DNA from: Echinarachnius parma
Lineage: Eukaryota; Echinodermata; Echinoidea; Clypeasteroida; Echinarachniidae
Length of the DNA: 64,000 bases
NCBI GenBank assembly: GCA_037951105.1
Contig: JBAMJV010009139.1
Coordinates: 1-64,000, forward strand
Reading direction: 5' to 3'
Part shown: positions 1 to 13,100 of the stretch, piece after piece
Numbering within the stretch: position 1 is the first letter of the stretch
Layout: the number at the start of each line of letters is the position of its first letter
Position numbers and translations under genes: made by a program
Notes under the pieces: generated by a model
Told to the model about the DNA's origin: nothing
The model's database searches: none
Seen by the model: the letters and a program-made list of their open reading frames with translations, nothing else

Positions 1-263
1 ATTAGCCTCTTCATCAATATTATAAGCATGCTAAGGATTACACTGCAACCGGATTCGTTTGGCTAGGCTTGCAGTAGGGAGTAAATGGGCTCTATCCACA
101 TAATCCAGCAATCTTTCAGGGTATTATATGGTATTTACCCTATTACAAAAGTTCCGAACTCTCCAATTGTACAGTTTTAAAGGCGAGGCTATTGGCATCG
201 ATCCTTACGTAATAGCTATTGTTCAGCGGGTATGAATGAACATATCACCCCCCTGCACAATAG

Positions 264-389
264 GTATCAATTGCAGATCGATGCCCATGGGCGAGGCCAA
301 AATCATGTTATTAGCATACATGGTTGTGTATCAATTGCAGATCGATGCCCATGGGCGAGGCCAAATCATGTTATTAGCATACATGGTTG
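264..389. repeat. Tandem duplication, about 63 bp x 2
   Basis: Two nearly identical units start at 264 and 328 (GTATCAATTGCAGATCGATG at each start). They differ by about one indel and one base, so the duplication is recent. Confidence 0.9.
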
Positions 390-485
390 AGGGTAATACA
401 AAGACACGATGGCACTAAAAAACTACGATGTAGAACACGCAGTCATGCAAGATAATGCAGATATTCTGGTTATATACTAGTTAAC

Positions 486-661
486 GCCCCCAGGTATCCA
501 TTGCCATTGCAGAACAAAGTTACAGTCGATTGTAAAGAAGTTGCGATCAGAAGTCAGAAGATATTTGCATTCGAACCAATCAGATTTGCGCATTTAGTCA
601 CGAGATCTAACAATTAATTGCAACTTTACAATCGACTGCATCCCTGTCTGCAACAAGACCC
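486..661. mobile_element. Palindromic MITE, family C, diverged copy
   Basis: Imperfect inverted repeat with the ends TTGCAGAACAAAGTTACAGT and its complement near 620-655; related to the copies at 9690 and 17065. Confidence 0.6.
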
Positions 662-759
662 ATATGACATTCAATCATTATTTCAACACTTATCTGACCA
701 TGCAGACAGAAAATTATATGACGTATAATATGAAGTAAGAACATAATATGATTTTGGAC

Positions 760-905
760 AAAGTGACACGGTTTTGTCCGAATATGACATTAGTTTGCCC
801 GAATATAACATGAGTTTGCCCGAATATGAAAAAAGTTGGCCCAAATACAACATGGGACTGCCCCAAAATGACAACGGTTTGCTCGAGTATAATGACCTAA
901 GTTTG
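760..905. repeat. Decayed 21-bp tandem repeat, about 6 units
   Basis: Unit AGTTTGCCCGAATATRACATG repeats with substitutions and a period of 21 bp. Read on either strand it stays mostly open, which produces a spurious short ORF. Confidence 0.75.
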
Positions 906-1249
906 CTAAAAAATGAACATTGATGCCCATTCTGATTGTGGTATAACATTCATTTTCACCAGTTTAACAGTTCAACGAGTATAACAAAACAAGGTTATAA
1001 TATGGTAATACAGTTGGATGCATGCCTTTTCCTCCGTCACAAATTCACGAAGACCAAATGCAATTTATACAATTTGTTAAAGAATTAAAGGGATTTACGG
1101 TAACTTTTTCTTTATCGACCAAACTCACTCGCATCCTTTTTGTTTTTCACTTTTAGTTATATAAGTATCAAACCAGCTTTGCCCTTTTTTCAAATTGTAT
1201 CTTGTTTAGAAATATGTATGACTTAATTTGAACGAAATCCCGGGGAGCA

Positions 1250-1400
1250 AATATCATTTGGCTCATAACTCAGCCATAATGATATTCATTTTACATGCAA
1301 TTCTCACACATCATTCAGTGGACATGTAAACCACACAAAATACATATTTGATCAACCCTTTGTCAGTTTTTACATTATGTCAACACATATTCAATAAGTC
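1250..1400 (-). mobile_element. MITE-A fragment, reverse
   Basis: Shares GGCTCATAACTC, ATTCAGTGGACAT and a GTCAGTTTTT..ATGTCAACA segment with the full copies at 8789-9178. Diverged and truncated. Confidence 0.55.
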
Positions 1401-2240
1401 GCTTGAAGCATGAATGGACATCAATAGTCGTGCTCCTTTTAAAATCGTCACTATCCAAAATTTCATGAAATTCATACTTGTATCTAGTACACGTTGCCAC
1501 AGCTAGGTCAAAGGTTACGGGTATAATTATATAGGTCTGTATGGCCCAGGAATTTACTCATAATAACACCAAATGTAAATGTCTGTCTCAAATGCACTTG
1601 CATAAACCTCATAAACAAACAAAAGTATGACAATAAGACCTGAGTATTAATCATCAAACACCCACACAGTGAATAGAACCCAACCAAATGACCAAGGTCA
1701 CGAGACAAAATTGTACATTTCTGTTGACACATGTTACCGTTGGTTGTTGATCAATGGTTTTGTTGCGATGTATTATAATGTGCTTGGGAATCGATTGAAA
1801 TACATGGATAGAAAATGGTTCAGACGATTAGGAATAAAGTTTACTTTGTAAAAGAAGAAATGGTTTGGAAACGGTTGGAATATCACAATTAAAGGCAAAT
1901 TATTCAGCGAGTCAAAGTATTATACTGTATATAGTGGGCTACACTCCCACTCAAATTTGATCATCACAATACTTTTCATAATTTTCAATAGGATTAACAA
2001 CTACGAAAGCAACGTGTAGCCTACTCATTTCCAAGTATCACAACTTATCTGTTGTTTGCTGATGGATAATACCGACTTTTATTGAACTAATCATGCTATA
2101 CAATACAATGCGTGTCATAAATCATAACAGCAAAAGCTGTGACTTGAAATCACAAAAAAAAACATCGATGAGTACTATTGAATAGCATACCTGAGGCAAG
2201 TTTCTTTCCGTATTCCCATCAACAAATCGTAAGTTGATTG
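1401..2240. other. No recognisable feature
   Basis: AT-rich sequence. The short ORFs here overlap on both strands and show no domain, codon bias or splice-site support. Confidence 0.5.
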
Positions 2241-2320
2241 ACGTACATGAATGAATGCAATGACACGATTCATGATAGATCATCATGTGACAGGGGTGTC
2301 GATCCGTTTTTGAGATTGGT

Positions 2321-2343
2321 GGGGGGGGGGGGGGGGGGGGGGG
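2321..2343. repeat. Poly(G) run of 23
   Basis: Uninterrupted G run following GAGATTGGT; one of about 20 such tracts in the window. Confidence 0.95.
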
Positions 2344-2733
2344 CGAAATTTGAAAAATTTTCCAGAGTGACCACTGAGAGAGCTAAAAGCCCCACATTGG
2401 CATGCCTGGAAGTTTTATCATGCGCTCATTGAAAGTGTCTTGATGGCTCGAAGACCTGACTTTGGGGGGCACCGACATTTGGGGACAATAATGGGGGTCC
2501 AGGAGGCGGAGCCCCCGGAAGCTTTTAGATTTCAGACATTTGCTCCTAGCATGTTAAAATTGTATAAAATAGTGAACCTACTCATAACGTATTTTTAATG
2601 GGCATAGCGAGGAAAAGACTGAGCCTTGCATGAGATGGATCCACGTGATCACGTATACTATAGAGCCATCGATATAGTCTAGGGCATTGGGCTCCCATTA
2701 AACTAAGCAAGGGCGTCAACAATTTCTCAAAAG

Positions 2734-2880
2734 TGTAGGGGAGACATTGCGAGGAAGCGAAGCGACGGAGCGGGGGAGGGTGTGGGAGGGAGTGTCCCCC
2801 TCCCACAGTAGGGAGCTTTTGTATTTGTGGGCGTGAAATTGTGTGATTTGGTGCACACCTGAGACAGAAATTTCACGTAA
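2734..2880 (+). repeat. Interspersed repeat G (GCGAAGCGAC..CCCCTCCCAC family)
   Basis: Contains GAGGAAGCGAAGCGAC, GAGGGTGTGGGAGGGAGTGT, CCCCCTCCCAC and GTAGGGAGCTTTTG. Related copies lie near 34855, 35085 and 35500 and, reversed, at 51556 and 51780. Not autonomous; class unknown. Confidence 0.75.
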
Positions 2881-3264
2881 TATGAAGTATATAGGTATGG
2901 AACCAAACATACATAATGACAAAGGGAGGGGGACAATCTGCTCCTTTTTCAAATGTGGGGGGACATGATATTCCAGTTTGATTTGCGTTCAGCGCATATG
3001 TACCGAGATTATTTTATTTTCTATAGATGAGGGTTTAATAAACTTTGTTTGAGGTGTGCGTTTGAGAAATTACGCTGCCCAACACATTTCAAAAGGTGAG
3101 TTCCCGCAACCCAAATGAAACTTGCAATATGAGCAAAAAAGAGATTTACAGTCCTTTTCAAACTAAAAAACGGCTATTTTGAAGATTAATTATTGATAAA
3201 TGTGTCTTTCCCCTCTTTGGCATTATATCACTCAATTTTTTTCTTCCTCATTTTCGGAATTATT

Positions 3265-3350
3265 GGGGGGGGGGGGGGGCGAAATGATATGTTCGCCCCC
3301 CCAATATTTTCATTGGGGGGGGGGGGGGGCGACCGCCCCCCCTGCCCCCC
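3265..3350. repeat. Two poly(G) runs with adjoining C tracts
   Basis: 15-G runs at 3265-3279 and 3315-3329, each beside CGCCCCCC-type complements, able to form G:C hairpins or G-quadruplexes. Confidence 0.85.
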
Positions 3351-3736
3351 CAGGATCGACACCCCTGTCATGTGACCAAGTCTACTGCGCTATGCGTCGA
3401 GCGCCGCGTTTCAGAGTTAAACCAACAAGTTTTTTTCATTAACTTCCCAGCAGACTGGACCATTTTTTTTATTGACAAGTTCCCGGGCAGCTAAGGGGTT
3501 ACGTTTCCCCATTTTGGAGTGCTAATTATATTAACGGTTCATGTTTTCTCCATCATGATATGAGCGTGCAGTGTTGGCTGAATAATATTTATTGTCTATT
3601 TCTTGTCATGCGAACGGTGGCGCCCAGTGGAGGCTATACGAGAGGGGGAGACCAACAGATAAGCAACAGAATAACAACGAAATACATAGAGTATGCCCCC
3701 CAATAATCAGCGTGCCCCTACCACCACCATCATGGA

Positions 3737-4043
3737 GGTGTTTCACAAAGATCCTAAGTTGAACTTAACTCTAAGTTGGACTTAAAAAGTATGGAAAACT
3801 GTTAGTTTCTTTCATTTTTTGGGGTAAAGTTCTTTTAAAAGGCATAACATATTGATTCAAATCATTAATATTTCATAATGTCAAGGATAGATTATTTTCT
3901 TGAATACATACAATTCCTGAAAAGACTAAAAATAATTCCGTTCTTCCTTTTGAATATATTTTATTCCAAGGCTACAAATGGCTTACCATACTTTTTAAGT
4001 CCAACTTAGAGTTAAGTTCAACTTAGGATCGTTGTGAAACACC
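3737..4043. mobile_element. MITE with 58-bp terminal inverted repeats (family I)
   Basis: Left arm 3737-3794 (GGTGTTTCACAAAGATCCTA..) is repeated inverted at 3986-4043. No coding capacity inside. Confidence 0.85.
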
Positions 4044-5764
4044 CCCCATGACAACCAGTCCAACCAAGCTGTGCCACTGGTCATGCTGGAAGCGCCTCAC
4101 ACCATGTCAATAGTCCCCAGCCAGTACGTCCAGTGTTTAAAGTAAACGTAATAATTATACCGAATGGGTTAGTCCTCAAGTCATTTTCCATTCAATTTCA
4201 TTTGATCGCGTCCATCATTATTTTGACGGTACAATGATTGATATACATGTATAAAGAAATAGCACGACTGCCCTATGTACATAATAACAGAGGTAATGTG
4301 ATTTCAGGGCTTGAAGTCATGTAACATATTTTTTTCTCCAGATGTTATCGAATAATGTATACGAATATAAGTTTATTGCTTATCTGAACACCTATCAGCA
4401 AATAAATGTGATTCCTGTTCAGACACTTATATATTGTCTTTATATCGTATAATTAAAATTATACGAACGAATTTCGTAACAATGTTCGTAAAGATATTGA
4501 TTGTGTGTATTGAATAGTATTAATTGTTCAGTACTTTCAGTTCAATACATGCATCATATCATGTACTTGTCTACCTTGTCTAATTTTGTTTCTGCGTTCG
4601 CATACCGCATACCCACCCATTTCCATTGTTAGTTATACTCCGTGAAGGCTTCCCGGAGGTCAGCGAAATAGCACGGTATTATAATATAAAGAGCTTAGTT
4701 CCAAAAGGTGCTTAATCCACTTCCCATAATAATTGAGTTAACGATATCCGTACATTAATAAGCTACATAGCTATCAGGAAATCCACATTTAAGGACAAAT
4801 TACACAATAAAAATCAAAATATGAAACGTTTAATTGTCATATTCCCTCAGGCATCCAGGCGTGTGTACAAAGTTGGACCAAGGAGTTCATAACTCCTTGG
4901 TTGGACGGACAAAGAAACCTGTTTTTTTCTTAAAGTTGAAAAGGGGGATATAGCGCCTTTTGGAATTAAACTCTTCATATTATAGAGATCATGCTCATGC
5001 ATGGAAGAGCCCAATGTAAAGGCGTGGGCGAATAGTTATTTCACTGAGAAAAAAATCAACATATTTGGATTTGGTACACTAATTCTGATGTGCCATGGCA
5101 CTCACTTGAGGAGAAAGAGTATGGATGCAACCGGCTATCGTGTGAACCACATTTTCGTATTTATACCTCAACATAATGATATATTTTAAAAATCTAATGA
5201 TACAAGAAATATTTGTTGTAAGATGTAATATTTCCAAATATCGTTGAATGATGTAATCGAACATTATCAAAGTAGACACTGTGAATGTCTACATTTCCAC
5301 AAGTGCCAAAATTAAACACCTATTTTGTTCATTTGGTGTCATATATATAACACATAGCAAGCATGGACCACCTACTTAGTTGTGATCTGGTACATGGAAT
5401 GTGCACAATTGAAGATCTGGCAGAGGCCAACGACGTAGCGCTCAGAATTGCCAGTAATTGGCAATAACTTGTGTGATGATACGAAATGATAAACACGACG
5501 AGTAATGATTTAACAATAACTGTATTATTAGCCCAAAACAGAGTAAGATTGTTGACGTTGATTTTATACATGAAATATTAACTCTGCCCTAATGGGGCCA
5601 GTGAATCTTAACACGGATCTACAACCACGGCACTTTTATTACAAACTTAGCTTAAGAAAAAACAAACAATCGAAATCATATTTCACACTCGATCTAGCTC
5701 GTACTTTGTTTATATTCACATTTGTTATCAACTTTGAAATAATAATGAGGCTATATTCCACTTA
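4044..5764. other. No supported gene; short palindrome at 4878-4900
   Basis: AT-rich. Holds a perfect 10-bp-arm palindrome (CCAAGGAGTT, CAT, AACTCCTTGG). ATG GAA GAG CCC AAT at 5001-5015 ends at a GT and is phase-compatible with the first TRPA exon, but nothing else supports it as the missing start exon. Confidence 0.4.
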
Positions 5765-6690
5765 GGGATGTAGTAACATTGTCCAAATCCACCGTCAAAT
5801 CTTATACTTAGAACTCTAGTGGTTTATTCACTAATAGAAGGAACAGGTTTGGGTTTTTCGAATTTCTTGTTCGTTAAAGGGATAGAGTTTTGGTAAAGAG
5901 AGTACAGTTTTGGTCAAACTGAATGTTAGTAATCAAAACCTGCACCATTACATTACAAAATAATAGTTAGAACTCCACCTTGCCCGAAATGAATACAAAA
6001 TTACAAATGACTAAGTAAAAAGCCTGTTATCATTAAAAAAGAGCCGTTAAAACTCAAGAAGGGCACTCTCTTAACACTCATCGGTTTCAACCATTTTAAA
6101 TAAAATATTGTGCATATGATGTTTTGTTGAAATAGTGGTTAAATAGAGAGATAATCAACAACTATTTAAAAAACCTCTTTTGTAAATTTTTGAAAAGTGG
6201 AAGCATTTAAAAAAAATTTAACGGCTGGTTCAAAATTATCGAATAAGTGTGGGGCCCCACATTTATTACAAATGGTTATGTTTATGGATATTTCAGCCAT
6301 TTCTGAACCGATTTTGATCAAATAAAGTGTATTCTGTCATTAAAATTGTATGGTCTTTCGAATTTGACACTCAGTTTTTCATTATCTCACAAATTTTTTT
6401 TTTTGTGTAGCGCCCTCTATACCAAAACTCAACTATCCCTTTAACAAAATATTTACGATGTTCGAATTTTTAATTATCCACTGGAAAGTTAGAACTGTGT
6501 ACAAAGTCAGTGCAATGAGTTAGCGAATATCACTTTACATTTTCGCTCATTACTTTACCATTATAATATCCATTCAACGTGAAATGGGCACATACAACTC
6601 AGTGGACATATCAGTTCACAACAATACACATTTTATCATCCATTCATTACTTTTTATACATGTCACACATATTAGTTCAATCTCTCATAT
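5765..6690 (-). mobile_element. MITE-A copy (reverse) interrupted by MITE-B
   Basis: MITE-A sequence (GTAACATTGTCCAAATCC.. through CATTTTCGCTCATTACT..) is split at TTCGTTAA by the family-B element at 5874-6444 and resumes as TTAACAAAATATTTACGATG. Confidence 0.85.
5874..6444 (-). mobile_element. MITE-B, about 570 bp, TTAA flanks
   Basis: Ends TTAAAGGGATAG and CTATCCCTTTAA; inner inverted match GAGTTTTGGTA / TACCAAAACTC. Central GTGGGGCCCCAC. Non-coding. The same family occurs at 16216, 17461, 21646, 40177, 47842 and 49316. Confidence 0.9.
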
Positions 6691-6972
6691 ATTGAGGAAT
6701 AATACAAACATGATACACTCAAGACAATGTTAATTTTGTTTCCATTAATTAAATGTACCATTTTTACCAAAGGAAATCGATTAGCATATATCTCATATGT
6801 TTATAAATGTAAACATTTATTGATAATTAGTTCCAATTCTGCAAGAATCTTCAGGATTAAAGGAGGCAAATTGATAAGAAGAAGAAAAAAGAAGAGATAC
6901 CGTAATGCAACAATATAGTGAAAATAATTGATTTATGATAACTGAACATATTTTATGTCTTTGTTCTTTTAG

Positions 6973-7189
6973 AATCTGCCTCACTACAGCTCTCAATACG
7001 TGGATAAAGTGATCGCAGCGGTCAAAACTGGAGATATAGAAAAGTTGAACAAACTTTCCAAGAAACTCGGCACGGAAGGACTAGCACTCATCCTCAAGGA
7101 GCATGATGGGAAACGCAATAGCGCCCTCCATTATGCCGCCCTCAGCGACAACACTGAGATGATGAAGATACTCATCAATAATGGAGCGG
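6973..7189 (+). CDS. TRPA1: TRPA exon 1 of those seen: start of ankyrin domain
   Basis: Acceptor TTCTTTTAG precedes 6973; donor GTAAAC follows 7189. Reads NLPHYSSQYVDKVIAAV in phase 0 and contains the ankyrin motif SALHYAA followed by ILINNGA. The last codon is split after one base and completes as GAT (Asp) with the next exon, giving the usual GADVN ankyrin loop. Confidence 0.9.
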
Positions 7190-10100
7190 GTAAACTGATC
7201 ATTATGTATTATACAACTAACGAATGGGCTTCTTGTGATAGTCAAATCTATTACCAAGGTGGGCTCAAAATGATTATTACCCGAAGCGTAGCTGAGGGTA
7301 ATAGTCATTTTGAGCCCACCGAGGTAATAGATTGCCTATCACAATCAAGCACATTCGTTAGTTGTTTTATATCACTCATCAATATCAGTGATTGTGTTCA
7401 GCTTATAGCAAAATAAGTGATAATCTCTGAATATTTCATAAAATCGCTTGTAAATTTTGATATAAAAATCAATCGATATTAAAGAAGCCAGTATGAGCCT
7501 CCAGAACCACGGCGCATCTAATACGCTTAAAGTCATTGTTATTTTGCGCACACAATCACAAAGACGCAAAACTGAGTGCGCACCAACGCGCTGGCAGTTG
7601 CGCACATACGCGATGAATGCGTGCTAGCGCTCCAACTGATGTGCTTATTGGCTGTCTTGGCGTTCTTCTTCCTAGGGTGTTAGTTTTTACCAGCAATGTC
7701 AATCACGTGACTAGAACGTGTGCGCCATAGAGTACTGCACAAATTTGATCGCGTGTGCATTTTGCTTAAACACATGATCTATGGGACGAACGCGTAACGA
7801 ACTTTTAGTGTTAATTTTTTGCTAACAGCCCGGTCACATGTTTGCGCGGGGATTGCGCGTGTTGTCCAAAACTATCATTTGTCAAATACAATGGTAAAAC
7901 GATCTTATGAGGGATATAATATTACTTGCGCGCAAGAGATGCACTATGTTACTTTGATATTTGATGTTTGACCTGTGATGGTATAATTTTTCCTACTTAT
8001 CACAGTTTATCTATAATGGACAGTTATTGCATTGCATTGTGTGCCCATCACATTTTCCACACGAATGAAACCCAAGCACAACGTTGCTTTCATAAACTTT
8101 AGGAGAGATTAGGAGGCATAATCTCTGAAAGTTAGAGCATAATCGGTCAAGAAACAAGAAAACTATGGCTCTTTGAAGATGTCCATTTATTCATATGGGG
8201 AACTCAAATTGGCAGCGCACTCTGATAAGTGTGTGGACTACTATATGTTTTGTACACAAATGTTTCCATTTTTACAGTTTTCTTCATAGTCACACTTTTC
8301 CATTCCCCCAACTCATGATATGTTATGTATAAATGCATTCTACAAAACACATGTTGAACTCAAACGAAGGATAAACATACATTTTGAGAAAATTGAACAA
8401 AATTGAAATTTTGTGTACAAAATGTACGGGGAGTAGTCCACAACTTTGCCAGAGTGCGTTGCCAATTTGAGTCACTCGAAGAAATAAATGGCTCTTTTCA
8501 AAGAGCCATAGTTTTCTTATTTCCTGACCGATTGTGCTCAAATATTCAGGGACTATTCATCCTATCTAGTGTCTTATAGTGCATACAACAATTTGTCTGG
8601 ATTTCATTGTCCTTTAATAATTTATTTAGGATTATGATGACTGGCTGCGGACGACTCATTTCGAATCCAACCTAGTTTGTGAATATTACTTTGCATTTTT
8701 GCTCATTACTCGGCCATATAACGTCCATTTGACTTGAAACCAACCATTTATCACTTTTTGCACATATCAACAGAGTTACTAGATCCCTTTAAAGGGATCT
8801 AGTAACATTGCACACATCCAAAAATGTACTCAGAACTCGAAGTTCTCACATGCATGTACCTTATTGTAACGATTACTCATAGAAACAGTGAGCAGGTTTC
8901 GGTTTTTCCAATTCCTCTTTCGTTATAAAAATATTTGTGCCTGAAGTATTCGGATTTGAATGGCTCTGGTGGAGACTTTCAAGTGTATACAAATTAAGTG
9001 CAGTCAGTTAGCAAATGACACTTTACATTTTCGCTCATTACTCGGTCATATGACATTATTTACCGTGAAATGTTCACAAATCACTTAGTGGACATATCAG
9101 ATCACAAACATACATATTTTACTAACTTTTCGTCAGTTTTTAAAAGCACATGTCAACTAAGTTACTAGATCCCATTAAACACTTAATGAAATAAAGAATT
9201 GGGGACATAGTTTATCTTATATTGAACGGTTGTTTGTTTTCTTTCCTTTATTGTTAACAGATGTTAATGATGCGGGTGAAGGTGGAAAGCGCCCTCTTCA
9301 TTTCGCTGTCGTCACTAAATCCAAGAACAGAAATCCAGACAATGTAAGCAGTAAGATCTCATAAAAACTGTATGGTTGATATCACGTAGTTTTGTTATAA
9401 CTCAGTAATCTGTTAATACAACTTGCTGGCCGATTGAATTATTAGCATCGGTAGACCTAGGCCTACCAATATTATCGTGTTATTCCATTTGATCGGGAAT
9501 ATAAAGTGCACTTCTTTCTTTATTTAATGTTACACAAAATACCCAACAAACAGTTATACATGTAGTGCGCCATCAATCTAAAAAATGAATTCGAGGCTCA
9601 TTATACTGTACAGTACATCATTCATTACTCTGGCATCAGCCAAGCATATCAAGGAATACATTCCTGCCAGGTACTCACTTACTACACCTGGGCCCCGTTG
9701 CAGAAAGAGATATAATCGATTGTAAGTTACATTAATTGTAAGTCAGATCATGTGTTCTGGATGCGCGAATCTGATTGGTTGAAACTCGCAAAGTTGCTGA
9801 CTTTATACAATCAATCGTAACTTACAATCGATTGTATCTCTTTCTGCAACGGGACCCTGGTTTTAGAGCGGCAATTGTGGATCGCTGAAGGACACACATG
9901 CCGCGGTTGGGAATCGAACCTACGACCCTCGTATTGAAAGACGAAGGCCCGAACCAAAATACAACGACACGTTCTTCAATTACAACTTAAATACTTGAAG
10001 AATAAAACACACACAATGAAGTAGAGTGTCTAGCCACCTTAACTGCTTCGCAGATTTCGTGGATTTATCTTAAACACCTTAAGTTAGCATTCTGTTTCTA

Positions 10101-13100
10101 TTTCCTTTATTGTATAGGAACATGACGGCAAAACGCATGAAAACGGAGTCTCCGTTCTACTGGAGGAAAAGGCCGATGTGAATGCGACGGATGTGAACGG
10201 GATGACACCACTACACTACGCCGCCAGTCAGGGCAACATGGAAGCGTTCATCACGCTACTCTCGGCTCCCGGGGTCACCATAGATGTAAGTAATTTTAAG
10301 AATTGACTTTCCCTTCAATATCAAGAAGTAATTGGGGATTATTTTCTTTAATTTGCAGTTATAATTTGAATCCATTTCCTCAATAATATTCTAACAATAA
10401 TTGTCCAATGGGCTTTCCTTGTCATGCCAAACAATGGCTTAGTTCTGCTGATCCATAGGGGGGCATACCACTCGTTATCATCATAATCGAGGATATACCC
10501 CTAAATATTTTAAGCTAGAATACGTGACATGATTGTGCTCGTTACTTGACCTAGACTCAAGACCGACGGAATAAATATGCCAGGCTTGCCAGTAAGGAAA
10601 CTCAGATGGGGCCTTAAATCGAGGATAGTCCCCCTTAATGTTTAACTTCTAATTAAATCATTTTGCTCGTTGCTTTAATTAGACTCAAGACAGACGGAAG
10701 ACAACGGCGCTATGCCAGGCGTGTCAGTCCGGGAACACGGACGGAGCCCTCATGCTGATCAATAAGGGGGCGGACCCCCTCATCTCCGATGTAAATGGGG
10801 ATACGCCCCTTCACATTGCAGTCCGTCACTCGCACAGCATGATCGTCACCACACTGCTGGAGGTGGCTGACTGCAAGCAGCAAATCAGTAGGGTAAGATC
10901 TAAAAGAACACAAATGCATGTTTAATAATTATAATAATACTAATAATATATAGCTCATTCATATAATAGAGCATTTCATAACTGTTAAAGGGATCTAGTA
11001 ACTTTGTTGACATGTGCAAAAAGTGATGAGTGGTTGATACAATGTATATTGTTGTTATTTATGTCGGCACTGGGTGTTGTGTGAACATTTCAAGTTAAAT
11101 GGACGTTATATGGCCGAGTAATGAGCAAAAATTCAAAGTGATATTCACTAACTCATTGCACTCACTTTGTACATGGTTTTGACGGTCCAGTGGATAATTT
11201 AACATCTGAACACTTCAATCGTAAATATCTTTTTAACGAAAGGGAGATCTGAAAAACCGAAACCTATCTAATGATTTTATTGTTAATACGAATATACAAC
11301 AAGGTACGAGGGAACCGCTACAATTCCAATTGAATTTTAAGGATTTGGACAATGTTACTAAGTCCCTTTAAGAAAGAAAAACAACAATGGCTTGGGTAGG
11401 TAAAACAATGGTCGTTGGGGTTTGGAAAAAATTAAAGACATGCTAAAAATCGTATAGTTTTGATTCGACATATCCTTTCATTGGAATCATAGCGAACATA
11501 TATTCAAAAATAAAAAAATAACGCATTAAATACATGATAAAAGGTTAAACTAAATAAAAAAAAAACAAACAAACAGATTAATCGACATAAGAACAGAAAA
11601 AAGCAAGCAAACTACAAATCAACCAAGATAACTATTTAAACTCCTTTATTCTGAACTACTAAATAGTCAAGGCTGAACAAATATAAAATAGTTGTTCTTG
11701 ATTATTCTTTATTTGTGTATACTTTTGTATGTTTTGTATATTACAACTTGCCATAAATTTGTTTCAGAATTAAATTATTTCTTATCATGACCTTACCTAT
11801 CCTCGAAATTGCAGTGCAGTTAAGTTCAGAACTTTACAATAGTGGCAATTTGTTATTGCCAGTTTCTTTGAAAGAAAATATTATACGAATAACAAAGGCA
11901 TAATCACAAGGGCGCCTATAGATATCCATAGCCATATCCATATATATCCGAAAATAATATATTTACGATAATTATCCTTCTATCATTGTCTATCAGAAGT
12001 GTGTCACAGTATCACAACAATTTCCTCAATTGGGGCATGGGTCATACATAGGCGAGGGCAAATTGTTTAAAGGAATCTAGTAATTTGTTTGACATTATGC
12101 AAAAACTAACAAAGGGTTGATAGCATGTTTTCCTGTGATCCGATATGACCACTGAGCAATGTGTGATCCGATATGACCACTGAGCAATGTGTGATCCGAT
12201 ATGACCACTGAGCAATGTGTGATCCGATATGACCACTGAGCAATGTGTGATCCGATATGACCACTGAGCAATGTGTGATCCGATATGACCACTGAGCAAT
12301 GTGTGATCCGATATGACCACTGAGCAATGTGTGAAAATTCCGTATTAAATGGATTATATAATTATGACCGAGTACTGAGCGAAAATGCAAAGTGGTATAT
12401 ATTTGCCGACACATTGCCATAACTGTGAACACAGTTAAAACGCTCCCAGAGAGAATATCAAATTTACACATTTTAATCATTAATTTTCTTTATAACGACA
12501 GAGGAAAAAACCGAAACCGGTCCCATGCGTATATTGGTAATACCAAACAACAATGTATGCGAGAACTGGTGTAGATTTTGGAAATGTTACTATACATGAC
12601 TGTATATCCTTTTAATATATACCATTGATACTGAATAGGTATGGAATAGAATAGATACTCTCTGTACCTGTATTGTTGTGCATTGACCTAAAACATAATA
12701 ACACACGTTCATACCGAATGATGAATGGCGTGACTCGGTCCTACTTTAGCTACTCAGCTTATGACCAGATGAATAACAAGTCAGAAGCTTAAGTTGAAAA
12801 GCGGCATATTTATTATTGTTGTATATTTATTTCATTTGAGTAAATCATGCATGGAGATGAATATACTTCGCCACTAATAACACGACAAAGAAGTCATAGT
12901 TATGGGAGGTATGTGGGTTTTTGTTGTTGACGTTTGGTTTAGCATGGTCATTATAAGAAAACATATACTGTTAAATGTTAGATTACATTTCATATTTGTG
13001 ATATTATACTTACGGTTCTGTATATACAGGGGGTAAAACATATGAATATTAATATGTGTGTCTTGATTAATATGTCCATGACAAATTCAGCTAACCTACA

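Noticed and set aside
264..389. CRISPR-like or regulated repeat
   Set aside because: Two units only, eukaryotic context, no spacers: a simple tandem duplication.
5001..5189. 62-aa ORF as the TRPA start exon
   Set aside because: Only its first five codons are phase-compatible with a GT donor; no conservation or promoter evidence was visible, so it was left as a remark.
7190..7416. Extension of the first TRPA exon ORF past 7189
   Set aside because: The extra residues are a palindrome read through; the donor at 7190 joins in phase to a normal ankyrin loop in exon 2.
12042..12480. Minus-strand repetitive ORFs (HTLLSGHIGS-type units)
   Set aside because: They are the three frames of the 28-bp array inside a MITE, not a repeat protein.
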